A DNA stretch of 64,000 nucleotides from Primulina eburnea (GCF_022965805.1 NC_133116.1:6448001-6512000), one strand, 5' to 3'; numbered from the stretch's first letter, positions 33,937-46,290 are shown. Numbers and translations: made by a program. Notes: generated by a model from the sequence alone, not told the origin.

Positions 33937-36638
33937 ATGGCTGCAAAATGTATAATTCTTTGTCCATTCATCCTTTTGATCTTTTCTTCAATCCCTCCAT
34001 CCTCTTCTCTATCAAATTCACAAAACATACAAACTCACTATCCATTCTCCAATCCCATTCATCCTCCACCTGGACCTACTTTCCGACCGCCTCCGGCCCC
34101 CACCAACGAGCCGCCTAATGTCCCTCCAACGACAGTGATTCCGCCACCACAAGTACTATCTACGACGGGGAAATCGTCGACGAAATCGGCTGTGGGAAAG
34201 GCCATTGGTGTGACAGCTGCGAGCACTCTGGTTTTATCAGGGCTTCTCTTCTTTTTGCTTTTGAGGCATTCGAAACGTAAGAGGGAAAGAGATATCAATC
34301 CTACTACCACTACTACTAATCCGACAACTAGTGCCATGGTGTTTTCTGTTCCTCGAGCGGATGATTTTAGTCGATTTAATGGTAATCTTAAAGGGTTGAT
34401 TGTTGATGAGAATGGATTGGACGTTTTGTATTGGAGAAACTTGGAAGAAGGAGATAAGAGGACTAGTTTCAAGAATCAGCAATATCGGAATTTGAAAGAT
34501 GAGCATAATGGAGAAGAGAAAAGATTTGCTAATGAAAGAGTGAGGAAAGAGGAGCCTTTACATGAAGCTCCTTTGCTTAAAGGGAGGTCTTCTGCTTCTG
34601 AAAGTCCTCTTTGGGGAGAAAAACCGTCAGACCAGAGAATGATGAAGGTCCCTACTGTTTCATCTAATGTGACTTTTAAGGATTCCGATAATCGTGATTC
34701 ATCGGTTCGAGTATCGAATAGTTTGACACCACCACTGGCACCACCATCACGGCAGCCTGTGTTAGCTTCTGAGGCCGTCCCGAAAGGAAAAATGGCCGCA
34801 CCACCACCTCAGCCATCAACGCTAACACCACCACTGCCCCCACCATCGAGAGTACCACCACTGCCTCCACCTCCAGGAGCACCATCACGGCAACCACAAT
34901 CAATATTAGCATCCGGGGCTGTTCCGAAAGGAAAAATGCATGCACCACCTCCTCCACCACCACAAACCTCGTCAAATAATGGACCTGCTCCACCACCACC
35001 ACCACCAGCATTGAAAGAAATGGACTGGTAAGCACCTGTCCTTAGCGGCAGAAGGCTCGTCGAGCAATGGGAGTGGACAGGTGAAACTGAAGCCATTGCA
35101 TTGGGATAAAGTTAATCCAGATGTCAAGCATTCCATGGTGTGGGATGAAATGGACAAGGGTTCTTTCAAGTAAGGAACCTCAAATACCATTCTTATAAAA
35201 TAATTCTCTGTCATATGTTGTATCTTAGGTGATATCTAATTTATTCTTAAATTATGTAACTCAGGTTTGATGGTGATCTTATGGAAGCCCTCTTTGGATT
35301 CGTTGCAACAAACCGAAAATCTCCAAGAGGAGACGTTGGCTCGATTACAGGAAACGGGGATAAAGTCAGGTCCTCCCCAACAGATCTTCATCCTAGAAGC
35401 GAGAAAGTCTCAGAACATAGCCATAGTACTCAAATCTCTTGGAATCACACGCCAAGATCTAATCAACGGTTTACTCGAGGGACGAGGTCTAATCGACGAC
35501 ACAATAGAAAAACTTGTAAAAATAGCTCCAACTGATGAAGAAATATCCCAAATCCTCGCATTTCATGACGATCCCACAAGACTTGCTGATGCCGAATCCT
35601 TCCTCTACCATCTACTCAAAGCTGTTCCATCCGCATTCACTCGTTTCAAGGCATTGCTTTTCAAGTGCAACTACGATTCCGAGTACGAACATATCAAAGA
35701 GTCGTTGCAATCCCTAGAATCAGCTTGCAAGGAGATGAAAACTCGAGGGCTTTTCTTGAAACTTTTGGAAGCTGTTCTCAAAGCCGGGAATCGGTTAAAT
35801 GCCGGAACATCTAGAGGAAATGCACAGGCTTTTAACCTTACCGCTTTAACAAAATTATCTGATGTGAAAAGCTCTGATGGAAAAACAACCCTTCTCCAAT
35901 TTGTCGTACAGGAAGTAGTTCGTGCAGAGGGTAAACGCTTTGTGCTTAACAAAAACCGTAGTTTAAGCAGGACAAATAACCAGACCATCAAACGCCGCTG
36001 AGAATCAAAACACTGATAGGTTCCTATCAAAAGATGATAGAGAAAGGGAATACATGATGCTCGGTTTGCCCCTTGTTGGTGGCCTAAGTGCGGAATTCTC
36101 CAACGTTAAGAAGGCAGCCACTTTAGACTACGATCTGCTGCTAAAAACAAGCTCAGAATTAGCAAAACAAGTGGTGGAGACGCGTAAAATAGTAGTGAAA
36201 TGCGGTAATCATGGTGGATTTGCCAGAGAAATGACAGGTTTTCTTGATACTGCAGAATTAGAGATACAGATAGTTAAAGATGAACTGACAAGCGTCATAC
36301 AGCTTGTGAAGAAGACAACAGATTATTATCAACCGGGCTTCTCGTCCAAGGATCGAGGGACAAACACATTTCAACTTTTCACCATCGTTAAAGATTTTCT
36401 TGGAATGGTCGATCAAGTTTGTATTGACATTGCAAGAAGCGCGCAGAAGAAGAATTCTGTATCATCAACATCATCATCATCATCACCAGCAACATCGTCG
36501 TTGTCATCTTCTGTTGTTAGACCATCGTCACCTGAATCTCCTCGAGTTTTCAGGTTCCCAAAACTGCCTGCTAATTTTATGTCACAGAACTCGAAGAGCA
36601 GTTCAAGTGATTCGGACGATGATTCAGAGGTAAAGTAA
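33937..36638 (+). CDS. Group I formin, two exons, three frame breaks in this sequence
   Basis: Group I formins are plasma-membrane actin nucleators. The ATG at 33937 opens a signal peptide ([20 protein letters not shown]), a Pro-rich extracellular stretch ([18 protein letters not shown]), a transmembrane segment ([14 protein letters not shown]) followed by a basic RHSKRKRER, a linker, a polyproline FH1 and then FH2. Exon 1 ends at 35169, exon 2 runs 35265-36638, and the intron is in phase. FH2 landmarks: [117 protein letters not shown]. The frame changes three times, each as if one base were extra: between about 35005 and 35045, between about 35320 and 35380, and between about 35970 and 36000. 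There are no other stops and the domain order is complete, for about 865 codons. This could be a recent pseudogene or sequencing error. Confidence 0.88.
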
Positions 36639-36820
36639 TGAAAGTGGCAAGATTTCGAGTTTTGTACATAGGTAAAAAAAACAGAAAGCTCTCGACACTG
36701 TTGAGTGTTTCCGTTATTTCATTTTTCAAGTTTTTGATTCTTTGCCATTGTTCTTTTTATCACACAATTAATGCAAGATTCAACGGAGCAGCGTTCGTTT
36801 CTCCTTTTTCAGGACTTATT

Positions 36821-37443
36821 TGTGATACCTTTGTCCCAAATCTTAAAAATGCAAGATTTAAAATGAGTTTATAATGACTTACAATCGATTTCTATAACAA
36901 CTTGGGTTAATCATTTTCGTAAAGCGAAGACGAATACGAAGTAGTTGCTATAGGGGCCTATTATGCAGTCACGCAAGCGCGGGCCCGGGCTCGGAGCGTG
37001 ACAGAATGGTATCAGAGCCGGTCACCGGCATGGAACACCGAGAAATAAGTGCTATACGGGGTAAAGTGATACGTGCATGGGAGCCACCTCTTGAACCTGC
37101 GGGACAAAGTGCTACATGACGGGAGCCACCTCTTGAACATGTAGGAGCCACCTCTAGATTCTCGGTGCTGGTGGATCGAGAGGTCAGGCCGCGACGAGGA
37201 CGTCGCGTTCTGAAGGATGAGTGATTGTGATACCCTTGTCCAACATCTTAAAAATGAAAGATTTAAAATGGATTTATAATGGCTTACAATGGACTTCTAT
37301 AGTAACTTTTATAATGGCTTACAATGGACTTTTATAGCAACTTGGGTTAATCAGTTTAGTAAAGCGATGACGAATACGAAGTAGTTGTTATAGGGGTCTA
37401 TTGTGCAGTCACGCAAGCGTGGGCCCAGACTCGGGGCGTGACA
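36821..37443 (+). mobile_element. TRIM (miniature LTR retrotransposon) downstream of the formin
   Basis: LTR 1 is 36821-37003 (TGTGATACC...GCGTGACA), followed by a primer site TGGTATCAGAGCCG at 37007-37020, about 200 bp of non-coding interior with repeated GGGAGCCACCTCTTGAAC words, a purine-rich tract at about 37210-37225, and LTR 2 at 37226-37443. LTR 2 is longer because CTTTTATAATGGCTTACAAT is duplicated within it. Flanks TTATT and TTACT match at four of five. It starts about 180 bases after the formin stop, so it may lie in or near its 3' UTR. Confidence 0.85.
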
Positions 37444-37633
37444 TTACTAGTATTACATTCTTAGCTACATCAATCTGGCAAATTTTTCCCCTTCACGACC
37501 CTCGTCAAAATCTATCGACCATTTTATTATAACTATGAACATGCAATCAAAATAGGGAAAATTCGACCTTTATGCAATGTATTTGGAAATATGAAGTTCA
37601 AGTCTGAATATGTGAACGATATAACTTGAAATA

Positions 37634-37828
37634 GTCAAAAATTTGTATGAGACGGTTTCACGGGTCGTATTTTGTGAGACGGATCTTTTATTTGGATCAT
37701 CCATGAAAAAATAATATTTTTTTTTATGTTCTTATGCTAAGAGTATTACTTTTTATTGTGAACATCGGTAGGGTTGACCCGTCTCACATATAAAGATTCG
37801 TGAGACCATGTCACAAGATACCTAATCA
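37634..37828 (+). mobile_element. GTGAGAC-module MITE, 195 bp, with 8-bp target duplication
   Basis: Flanked by TTGAAATA at 37626-37633 and 37829-37836. Slightly long because of a T-rich insertion in the middle. Confidence 0.85.
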
Positions 37829-37836
37829 TTGAAATA

Positions 37837-38576
37837 AATCGAGATGGTTGGATCTTGCATAAGATTAGTACAGCTTAAACATCAAAATAGCATGTGACAT
37901 TATATGTTTGTCAACAAATGTGAATCATGAAGAGTAATTATTATTATTTTTTTATGACAAATGCACACTCTTTACCCCGTGCACATTTGATAAACTATTC
38001 GAGTAACCCAATAACCTGCAAATAACGTTAGTCAAGTAAACCGGATAAGGCTCGTCAGAAGATGTTGGTAAAAGAAAATCAAATTCCTGACTATTGACAG
38101 AACGCTCGTACACTTCACCAACTCAAAAACCCACGAGAACGTGAATCTTCCACATCAAATCATCTTTTTGAATAAACTTTTGAAGTCAATGGCCAAATTA
38201 CAACGAAACAAAAACACTGCACGTTGATGAAATTTCCGTCTGTACATTGGAACATAACTCTACATTATTTATGAAGTTTACAGCTATTAAAAGCACATAA
38301 TCTTAGTTCACATAGTTCCATAAAACATTGTCAACTTGTATATTTTCATATTAATTAAAATAAAATATGACCACGTCAACGACTTGCCTTGGCCTTATTA
38401 CAAAGACTATAAACACATATAACCCGATTGGTACAATAATATTTATTACAACAAATAAATGTTCTCAAGAATTACAAATGCCTCGCTAAATACAATACCA
38501 ATGTAAACCCAAAATTGGTTCCTTCAATCAAAGAATCAAACCCCAATTGCGTATCTCTCTCTAATCAAAGAATCGA
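37837..38576. other. Spacer and probable 3' UTR of the GATL gene
   Basis: The part next to 38576 is the 3' flank of the minus-strand glycosyltransferase gene. No other gene was seen. Confidence 0.4.
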
Positions 38577-39767
38577 TTAAAACATATAACTAGAATAACC
38601 AACCAAGTTACTGGACACAGTCCTTGATTGTACATGATGCTGATGATGTTGTACCCTCGATTTCGCCTTGTACAAATCGTACGGTTTCCAAAGATGATCC
38701 AACAGACAGGGCTCGTTCTGATCTAGCCTAACCCAAGGCTTGCCCTTCCCGCTCCAGTGCAGCAGGCTCACTGGACCGGGGTGCAGCGACCTACAGGATC
38801 CTGCCACGTTGTCCCCACCCAGCCCATGTTGGTTCCATCTGTGGTCAATTGGCTCCACATTTCCACCGAAGACGAGCAAAAATGGAGGCAACGAACCCAG
38901 CTCATATATCCGGTTCCTCCTCTGCAATTCCATCCAGTTCTCGATTTTCTTCCTGTAATTCCCCTCCCTCCACTTCTGCAAATCCATTACCATCACCCCG
39001 GTGTTGAAGTAGCACGGTTTCCTCGACGGGAATGCCCGGCTCAGAACTGGGTCGGACCAGAAATTGTCCGTGAAATACTTGGTGAAATTTGCGTGGCAAT
39101 ATTCCGGAGCTCCGATTACTCTCTCCTCCGATAGTTTCACTTCCCACAGCTTCATAACATCGTCGACCAAGACAAGATCCGAGTCGAGGTAAATGACCCG
39201 ATTCACACACGGGTCCACCATGTCGCCTAAATAATTTCGAGCGTAGTTCAACGGATTCTCTAGCGCAGAACGGATGGACGAAGAAATCAGGTTGACCACT
39301 GAATCCTCTCGGAAAATGTGGATTTTGAAGTTCAGAGAAGGGAATATAGATCGAACAAGCCGCGTTAAAACCCGCGGGTTGACGGAGTCAAACTCGGCGG
39401 CGATGAAATGGAAGAACACGTGTTCAGGGCAAGACGCGTGGCGGAGGACCGAGTGCACCGCCGCAACGGAACCCCGAAGGTATTCCGCGTCAAGGGTCAT
39501 CGCGACGTGCACCAGAGAAGGATCACAGGCGGAGAACGATTTCCCAGGTCGATGATCGGAGAAAGGCGCCGCCTTGGGACAGTGCACTCCGTTACGGTAG
39601 TTCGGCGCCTCGGAATACCCGAAGAGGCTGTTGAAGTCCGGCTCCGTCACAGGTCCGGTGGGCAAGGAACGGATTCCGAGGCACATTAATGGTGAGCAAA
39701 GGAGGAGAGCCAGAGCAACCACTTGGATCGAAAGCGGACACATCCAAGAAAAAACCATTTTCTCCAT
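38577..39767 (-). CDS. Galacturonosyltransferase-like (GATL) protein, glycosyltransferase family 8
   Basis: GATL proteins are Golgi/secretory-pathway enzymes of cell-wall pectin and xylan synthesis. The gene has a single exon of 396 aa, close to but slightly longer than most family members, starting [10 protein letters not shown] with a hydrophobic N-terminal segment ([17 protein letters not shown]) acting as signal peptide or anchor. GT8 landmarks in order: [51 protein letters not shown], the metal-binding DxD in [46 protein letters not shown], and the HWSGKGKPW motif near the C-terminus. The intronless structure is typical of GATLs. A second Met four codons in (MVFSW) is a possible alternative start. 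It is transcribed toward the formin's 3' end. No lesion was seen. Confidence 0.95.
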   Translation of the reverse strand: MEKMVFSWMCPLSIQVVALALLLCSPLMCLGIRSLPTGPVTEPDFNSLFGYSEAPNYRNGVHCPKAAPFSDHRPGKSFSACDPSLVHVAMTLDAEYLRGSVAAVHSVLRHASCPEHVFFHFIAAEFDSVNPRVLTRLVRSIFPSLNFKIHIFREDSVVNLISSSIRSALENPLNYARNYLGDMVDPCVNRVIYLDSDLVLVDDVMKLWEVKLSEERVIGAPEYCHANFTKYFTDNFWSDPVLSRAFPSRKPCYFNTGVMVMDLQKWREGNYRKKIENWMELQRRNRIYELGSLPPFLLVFGGNVEPIDHRWNQHGLGGDNVAGSCRSLHPGPVSLLHWSGKGKPWVRLDQNEPCLLDHLWKPYDLYKAKSRVQHHQHHVQSRTVSSNLVGYSSYMF

Positions 39768-40092
39768 GGTTTTTTCACGAAGGAAGAGGGAAAGGGGGGA
39801 GTGGTATCTTTAATGTAAATGCATATTTGAGAATGGTAGAGAGATTTGGTGGGTCTCAGCAGGGTAAAGAGAAACATACGCGTATATGTACATATGTGTG
39901 TGTGTGTGTGTGTGGAGACTGTGCAAGGAAACACGGTATTGTTATCTTTCCTGACATGGTAATACAGAGTACCATAAAGAGGTGACGATGTAACGGAAGA
40001 TTTGACATTTGACCCAATGGAAAACTGGTTCAACTGTAAACTTTGATATTATTACCATAGGACAGATAATCTACGCAAATCAAAATGAATAC

Positions 40093-40094
<2 letters not shown>
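39768..40094 (-). promoter_or_regulatory. GATL promoter and leader region
   Basis: Upstream of the GATL start; contains a (GT)n/(AC)n tract at about 39895-39914. No unambiguous TATA box was chosen. Confidence 0.4.

Positions 40095-40143
<49 letters not shown>
40095..40143. repeat. (AT)n microsatellite
   Basis: About 24 AT units, upstream of the GATL gene. Confidence 0.95.
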
Positions 40144-40147
<4 letters not shown>

Positions 40148-40639
40148 TATTAGATTTAACCCACATAGGCAGCTGTTCCCATTAGATGATGTTAAAAACA
40201 ATTGTTTTTTCTTAGTTATTAAGAAACTTATATTATATATATAGTTTCCGATATGATACGTATCCATCGTATCTAACTTATGTTCATCAATAAGATGTTA
40301 CTCATTTATTATATATGATCATCATATCCAAATTGTACGCTCATATCACGTCGAGATTCTGCAAAAGTTTTTTTTTTTTGAAAATGTGTATGGAAGGATA
40401 TAATAAAAATTTAAATGATATCTAAGTAATTTCTCACATAGTTAAATAAAATAATTATTTAATTTATATTTTACTAAATGCGGTATATATTTAACACATC
40501 TTACTGATAATACAATTTCGGTTGCACATTTGGCAAAAAAAAAAAAAAAAAAAAACCACTCAACGCAAGAATTTTTGTTAAATAAGTTTGTCCGTCCACC
40601 TAATGTAATTACCCCGATATACAGATATTTAAATGAATT
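40144..40639. other. AT-rich spacer
   Basis: No gene; includes a 21-base A run at about 40535-40555. Confidence 0.35.
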
Positions 40640-40775
40640 TATAATAATAAACATTACGTACACTTATAATAACTTGAATTAATTATTTTCGTAATATGAA
40701 AATACATACAAAGTAGTTTTTATAATATCTCATTATGATGTCGTGTTTGCGAGGACGTGAACCACGCCATGACAC
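40640..40775 (+). repeat. Old LTR remnant related to the TRIM at 36821
   Basis: Words match the TRIM LTR in order: CACTTATAATAACTTGAATT, ATTTTCGTAATATGAAAATA, CAAAGTAGTTTTTATAATAT and a CATGACACC end. Diverged; no partner LTR. Confidence 0.5.
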
Positions 40776-41880
40776 CTAATGCGAAAGTTTTAGTGTGTTT
40801 TATTTTTGGTTAAAAAAACTCTCAGCCGTCTGGACATTTTGAGAGTGTATAAAATATGTGTTTGCTTGGTGCTAACTTGGTCGGAATTGAACGAATTCTG
40901 TTTGGTTGGAATTGAACGAATTCTGTAATCTAGTCAATGTATTTGCTTTGTGCTAACTTGGTTGGAATCAAATGATTTTAACAGGATAAATCTAAAATTA
41001 ATTAATTCCTACAATTTTATTGTTATTATTAATTTTAAATAATATAATTGAATAATATAATTATAATTTTTTAAGAGGTCGACCTGCTCCCACTGTTCAC
41101 ATTCCATGTTATGTCCAATTTTTTTAATGCATAACTTGATATCTACATAATTAATTAATAAATAATAACAAAATGAGAAACTTGAATATTATATATACTT
41201 GGCCTTATTATTATTATTACTTTTTTTATGGAAAATTATATTTTTTTGTGATCGTAAAATATTTTGACAAATAATTTTTTCTATATATATCATTATTATT
41301 ATTATGAGATAAAGTAGTATATTACCACTGGGAAGGTTATTGAAAATGTATAATTTTTATATATTTTTTGTTAATAATAAGATTGAGGGAAATAGAATTA
41401 TCGTCAACTTGCGGTTCCATTAATGCCTCCACGTGTGAAGATCCTAATTCACATGAAAATGTAACATGGAATTTATAAGAAATGACCCTTTATGTTAAAA
41501 CATGCGTTGGCAATTTATTTTTTAAAAAAATAATATTATGCTCGTCTTATAAGTAAATATTCAATAGTATAATTCATTTTAATACACAAACTATTGAGAA
41601 ATTATACACAAAATTTTGTAAATGATCAATATCAGATTTTGAAAACTAGAATGATGATTATTTTTGCTTGAATTGTCCGAAAAAAATACATATGAACTAC
41701 AGTGACAAATATTTATTTATTATATTTTTATCGATACGATAATAAAAAAATTAGTTGTATATTTGAGTTGATAATTATTTATCATAATATGAATTTAAAT
41801 AAATATAAAATTCTAAAAAACTAATCAATAAAATAAATTAAATAATCTTGAAAACAAAAGTGTGTATATAATTATATTTA
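40776..41880. other. AT-rich spacer
   Basis: No gene was seen. A local direct repeat (TTTGCTTGGTGCTAACTTGG near 40861, and TTTGCTTTGTGCTAACTTGG near 40943) is present. Confidence 0.4.
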
Positions 41881-41910
41881 TTAATGACAACTGAACTTAA
41901 ACTCAATTTA

Positions 41911-42203
41911 GGTAGAGCGATCGAACTGTGGTGCTTGAGCTGCTGTGCGGTTTAAAAGATTTGAGTTACATCATTACCACCAGGTATAACTTTTGGTGAA
42001 GCTCCTACAATTGATATCAGAGCCAAAGTCACGGGTTCGATTCTCATTGATTGGAAAAAGTACAATTATTGGGAGGGAGATTGTTGGGTGCAATAATTAT
42101 CATTGCTTGGTAGAGCGACCGAACCGTGATACTTGATCTGCTGTGCAGTTTAAAAGATTTGAGTTGCACAATTACCATCAACTATAGTTTTTGATAAAGC
42201 GAC
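41911..42203 (+). mobile_element. TRIM-like element with two short direct terminal repeats
   Basis: GGTAGAGCGATCGAACTGTG (from 41911) and GGTAGAGCGACCGAACCGTG (from 42109) open matching segments of about 95 bp that continue CTTGAGCTGCTGTGCGGTTT / CTTGATCTGCTGTGCAGTTT. Between them are a primer-site-like TGATATCAGAGCC (42012-42024) and a purine tract GGGAGGGAGATT (about 42070-42081) just before TGTTGGG at 42082. No coding sequence. Confidence 0.6.
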
Positions 42204-42215
42204 AAACGTTCTGTC

Positions 42216-43954
42216 CTAATAAAATATTTATACCAAAACTCAAATCAATATTTAATATAATCTGTACAAACAGCATAATGCATGTCTGTCACCAACTACT
42301 CTGGCTTCAAACTAGGTATAAAATTTAGAATTGAATAGTCTCTAGCTATAAAATAATTCTATTTATTAATGAAAACATTTCGAAAATTATAAAAATATTT
42401 TATTTTCTTCAGCATTAGATTTGGCTCCCCCAAGTCAGTTTAAATATGAAATTAAAAGTCTTTCTTGTTTATTTATTTCCAATAATGTATAAAATGTATA
42501 TTATGAATTTTTTATATAATAATATATTATTTACTTATACTGATATATGAAACTCTTTATTTATTTTGTTTTGGGGATGGATGGCTAGAATATAAATACA
42601 TTGAATTTGAACAAGGAATCTGACGGTGGAGACTCGAATCATAAGCAACTCATAGGATTCTACTAAAAAATTGAATGATACATAAATTTTCGGCCTCAAA
42701 ACTTGTGAATACTTGTATATAAAGAATCTCAACTAAAAAAGATCTTTTTAATCCCAAAATTATGATCTACATATTACAATTTTTTTTGTTTTTTGTTTTT
42801 ATTTCAACATTCCAAATTGTACTGTAGTCTCTCGATAATTTTTTAAATTATGATATGGCTCTCATATAAATATAATCAATTCAAATGAAAGACTGGTCAT
42901 TTATTAAATTTATTAATTTTTGCAACAACGATATCACTCTTATTGAATATAAATCAAATTAATTAGTAAAAAAATATTATACAAGGACGCACCGCGTGTA
43001 CGAGTGCACACTAGTATGTATTAATAAGGCACCACGACTTCTGTTGAGCTGCCATTGGTCTTTTTTTTATTCGTTGCTGTAGTTTTATACTTCATCCATC
43101 CCTACTCATTATTTAGACTTTTATTATCAATTATCTCAAATATTGAATTTATTTTCTAAATTTAATAATATTTATTTTTATCAATATACTTCTATTAACT
43201 AAATTTTGAATAAATTAAGCTAATATATAAAACTTACTTGTATACTAGTTACTCTGCACATGCGATACGTCTGTGTACAGTCTTTTTTATCATTATCGAT
43301 ATACTAAAGTGAATTTGACAAATTATACAGGGACTAAATTGATATTTGAATTGTTAAAATAAAAAATAAAAATAAAAGTGTGTGTTGAATTTTTTTTTTT
43401 AAAACAAAAGTTTAATATTAGTATCATATAAGGTTAAAGTTGGAAGAAAATATTGGTGTCCTTCCTAAGTAGTTATTATCATGTCCTCAACTTTAATAAA
43501 ATAGAATAGATTTTATATTTTTAATAATTTTTTAGTTTGTGCGAAAAAAAAATAAATTTAAATATAAAAAACTGGGAAAAAGTACATTTTTTATTTTAAA
43601 AAAAACTGTGTCAAGTCTTTTGGAGTGCGAACTTTTCTGAATTTCGAGTGACCCTTCCGGGGATTTTTAGTCATTTCAAGAAAAAGGAATATTTTTTTGG
43701 GTCCCGTAATTAATATGAAAAATTTTCACTTGACGTCCTTGTACGGCTGGTCTGATGAATTATTTCAAAGAAGTAATACAATTGTTAATTACATCTTACA
43801 AACATACGATACCAAAAAATGTGTTTGCTAGGTACAAGTTAATCTAGGTTTGCTCGAAAATACGTGGCAAAATATTAATTTGATAAATCTGAATATCCTA
43901 TGTATTTTAATAATAGAAGTTGGACATGAAATCAAAAAGTGTAGGATCGAGCGC
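42216..43954. other. AT-rich spacer
   Basis: No gene, RNA or further repeat was confidently recognised. Confidence 0.35.
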
Positions 43955-44065
43955 TTGCCGCTTTACCAAAAGCTATATATAGTAGTAGTAATGGTGCAAC
44001 TCAAATCTTTTAAACCGCACAGCAGCTCAAGCACCACGATTCGATCGCTCTACCAAGTATGGACA
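43955..44065 (-). repeat. Solo terminal repeat of the TRIM-like family, inverted
   Basis: Reverse complement of the 41911 terminal repeat: GCAACTCAAATCTTTTAAAC, CGCACAGCAGCTCAAGCACC, then TCGATCGCTCTACCAAGTA. Confidence 0.65.
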
Positions 44066-44329
44066 ATTATTCTACCTAACAAAAAAGTTAATATTTAGTC
44101 AGATTATATATCAATAAAAATCTGAAAAATATTCATGGAAGCACAGTTGTAACTTTTTTCAGATCCACTCCAAATACCTGCAAAAAAGCAGGCACATTAA
44201 CTGGTAATTCGAATTGGGATGCTTAATCCACCAAGGCGAGGCAAATTTGGACTGAAAGAAAAATGGTACCTCCAGCCCCAAGTCCTTCACATCCACATAG
44301 GTGAAGAGTTCGGATGGGTCAGGCGAAGT

Positions 44330-46290
44330 TAGAAAATAAAGAAAAGAGAAATAGACTGCATTATGAAAACCAAACCATAATATTTCTGATCATGCAGTTA
44401 CAAACAAAGCTCTCTCTTATTTATACACTCCTATAACTAATAGCTAACTGACCGGTGGAACTAATCTGCTAAATTGTTCCAACAAGAATAACTAACTAAT
44501 ATTCATCTACAAGTGATAAAATCTATCTACTAGGTTCTCTGGATTCTTCTTAGACTTGAATCGGATCATTTTTCAAACTTTATGGGCTAGCTGAAATAGA
44601 TTTGTCAAGAGTTGGGCGTTGTGCTAGTTGGGCTTGATCATTATCTTGCCCCTCAAGCTGGGCGGAGTTATGAGAACAACACACAGCTTGGAACGTAGGC
44701 GAGTAAAAGTGAGTGCTGTCAAAGGTTTGGTCAAAACATCTGCTGTTTGATCAAACGATGGAACATATTGGATATTAAGCGACCCTGATGTAACCTTTTC
44801 CCGAACAAAATGAATATCTAACTCAAGATGCTTTGTTTTGGAATGAAGAATAGGATTAGTACTTATAATGCAATAGTGCTAATATTGTCACAACATATAA
44901 TGGGAATGCCATAGGCCCATAGCATTGAACCTGAATTTCTGTCAGAAGAGATTGAATCCATAACAATTCTGATCTGGCATTAGCTAAGCTCCGATATTCT
45001 GTCTCTGTACTAGACCTTGAAACAACAGGTTGTTTCTTCGAACTCCACGATATAGGAGGATTTCCCAAGAACCAACATAAGCCAGAAGTTGATCTCCGAT
45101 CATCAATATCATTTCCCCAATCAGCATCACAATAACCATGAAGAGAAAGGGGTGAGGACGCACTTAAACTAATGCCATATTCTAATGTGCCAGCGAGATA
45201 TCAAAGTATGTGTTTCACAGTTTTCCAATGAGTTAAGAGTGGAGTTTGCATAAATTGACAGACTCAATTTACACTGTATGCAATATCAGGTTTGGTGATT
45301 GTAAGGTTTTGCAGGGCTCCTACAGTGCTTCTATAAAGTGTAACATCCTCAAAAGCCTCACCATCTTTAGAGGAAAGCTTAGCTCCAGTAGACATCGGTG
45401 TTGGTAAAGCATTGACAAGATTCATTTTGGTTTTGACCAGAAAATCGTGAACATACTTGGTTTGTTTGAGTAGCAAAGAGTGGTTAGAAGTTTTGACAAC
45501 TTCAATACCCAAAAAATATGATAAAATACCAAGATCCTTCACAGAGAATTGCTTGTTGAGCTGCCAAATGATTTCGATCACTCGATCTTGATCACTGCCT
45601 GTGATGACAATATCATCAACATAAACAAGAATGCAGATAATAAACTTGGAGTCGTGTTTAATAAATAAAGACGAATCAGCCCTTGAATTGAAGAATCTGA
45701 GGAGATGAAGAGTACTTCGGAGCTTATCAAACCACGATCTAGGTGCTTGCTTGAGCCGATAAATTGCTTTGTGTAATTTACAAACAAGAAGTTTGGAACC
45801 AGTTTGAACTTCATACCCAAGAGGTTGCTTCATATACACAGTTCCAACGAGAGATCCATTCAAGAATGCATTGTTAACATCAAGTTGCTTAACAAGCCAA
45901 CCCCTCGAGATATCAATAGTTAACACTATGCGAATTGTTTCCGGTTTAACAACTGGACTAAAGGTCTCAATATAATCTAAACCTGGTGTTTGTGAGTAAC
46001 CTTTGGCCACAAGTCTCGCTTTGTGACGAGCAACAGTCTCATTAGGATTCATTTTGAGTTTATAAACCTATTTGCAATCGATAACAGGTATCTCAGAAAG
46101 TAAAGGAACCAATGACCATTTATGATTATTCATCAATGCTGCATATTCTGAATTCATTGCCTTAACCCAGTCTCGACTGTTCTTAGCCTCCCATATTGTT
46201 TGTGGCTCATGAAAGATAGATAATTGAGCAGTAATAACTTTTGGCTTAAACGTTCCAGCTTTAGATCTAGTAGTCATATGATGTTCATTT
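44330..46290 (-). pseudogene. Degenerate Copia pol fragment with 3' LTR
   Basis: Read on the minus strand from 46290: the integrase-RT linker (MTTRSKAGTFKPKV), a stop where the frame should continue, and then reverse transcriptase ([35 protein letters not shown], the YVDD-box in [14 protein letters not shown], near 45615). Then come frame breaks, RNase H pieces (SKKQPVVSRSSTETEYRSLA near 45020), and the tail (FDQTADVLTKPL near 44745). A purine-rich tract near 44650 is followed by an LTR-like region (about 44640-44330) containing TATAAATAAGAGAGAGC. Gag, protease and the integrase core are missing. Several stops show it is dead. Confidence 0.85.

Noticed and set aside
34059..35096. Several long minus-strand open frames, some glycine- or valine-rich.
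   Set aside because: They are antisense shadows of the formin's proline-rich coding sequence.
15459..38000. A CRISPR-like reading of the many regularly worded GTGAGACGGTCTCAC repeats.
   Set aside because: Spacing is irregular, orientation varies, and 8-bp target duplications show independent transposon insertions.
38740..39689. Plus-strand open frames up to 125 codons.
   Set aside because: They are antisense to the intact GATL gene and have no domain of their own.
42000..42060. GGGTTCGATTC, a tRNA T-arm-like word.
   Set aside because: It follows a retroelement primer site inside the TRIM-like element, and no cloverleaf could be drawn.
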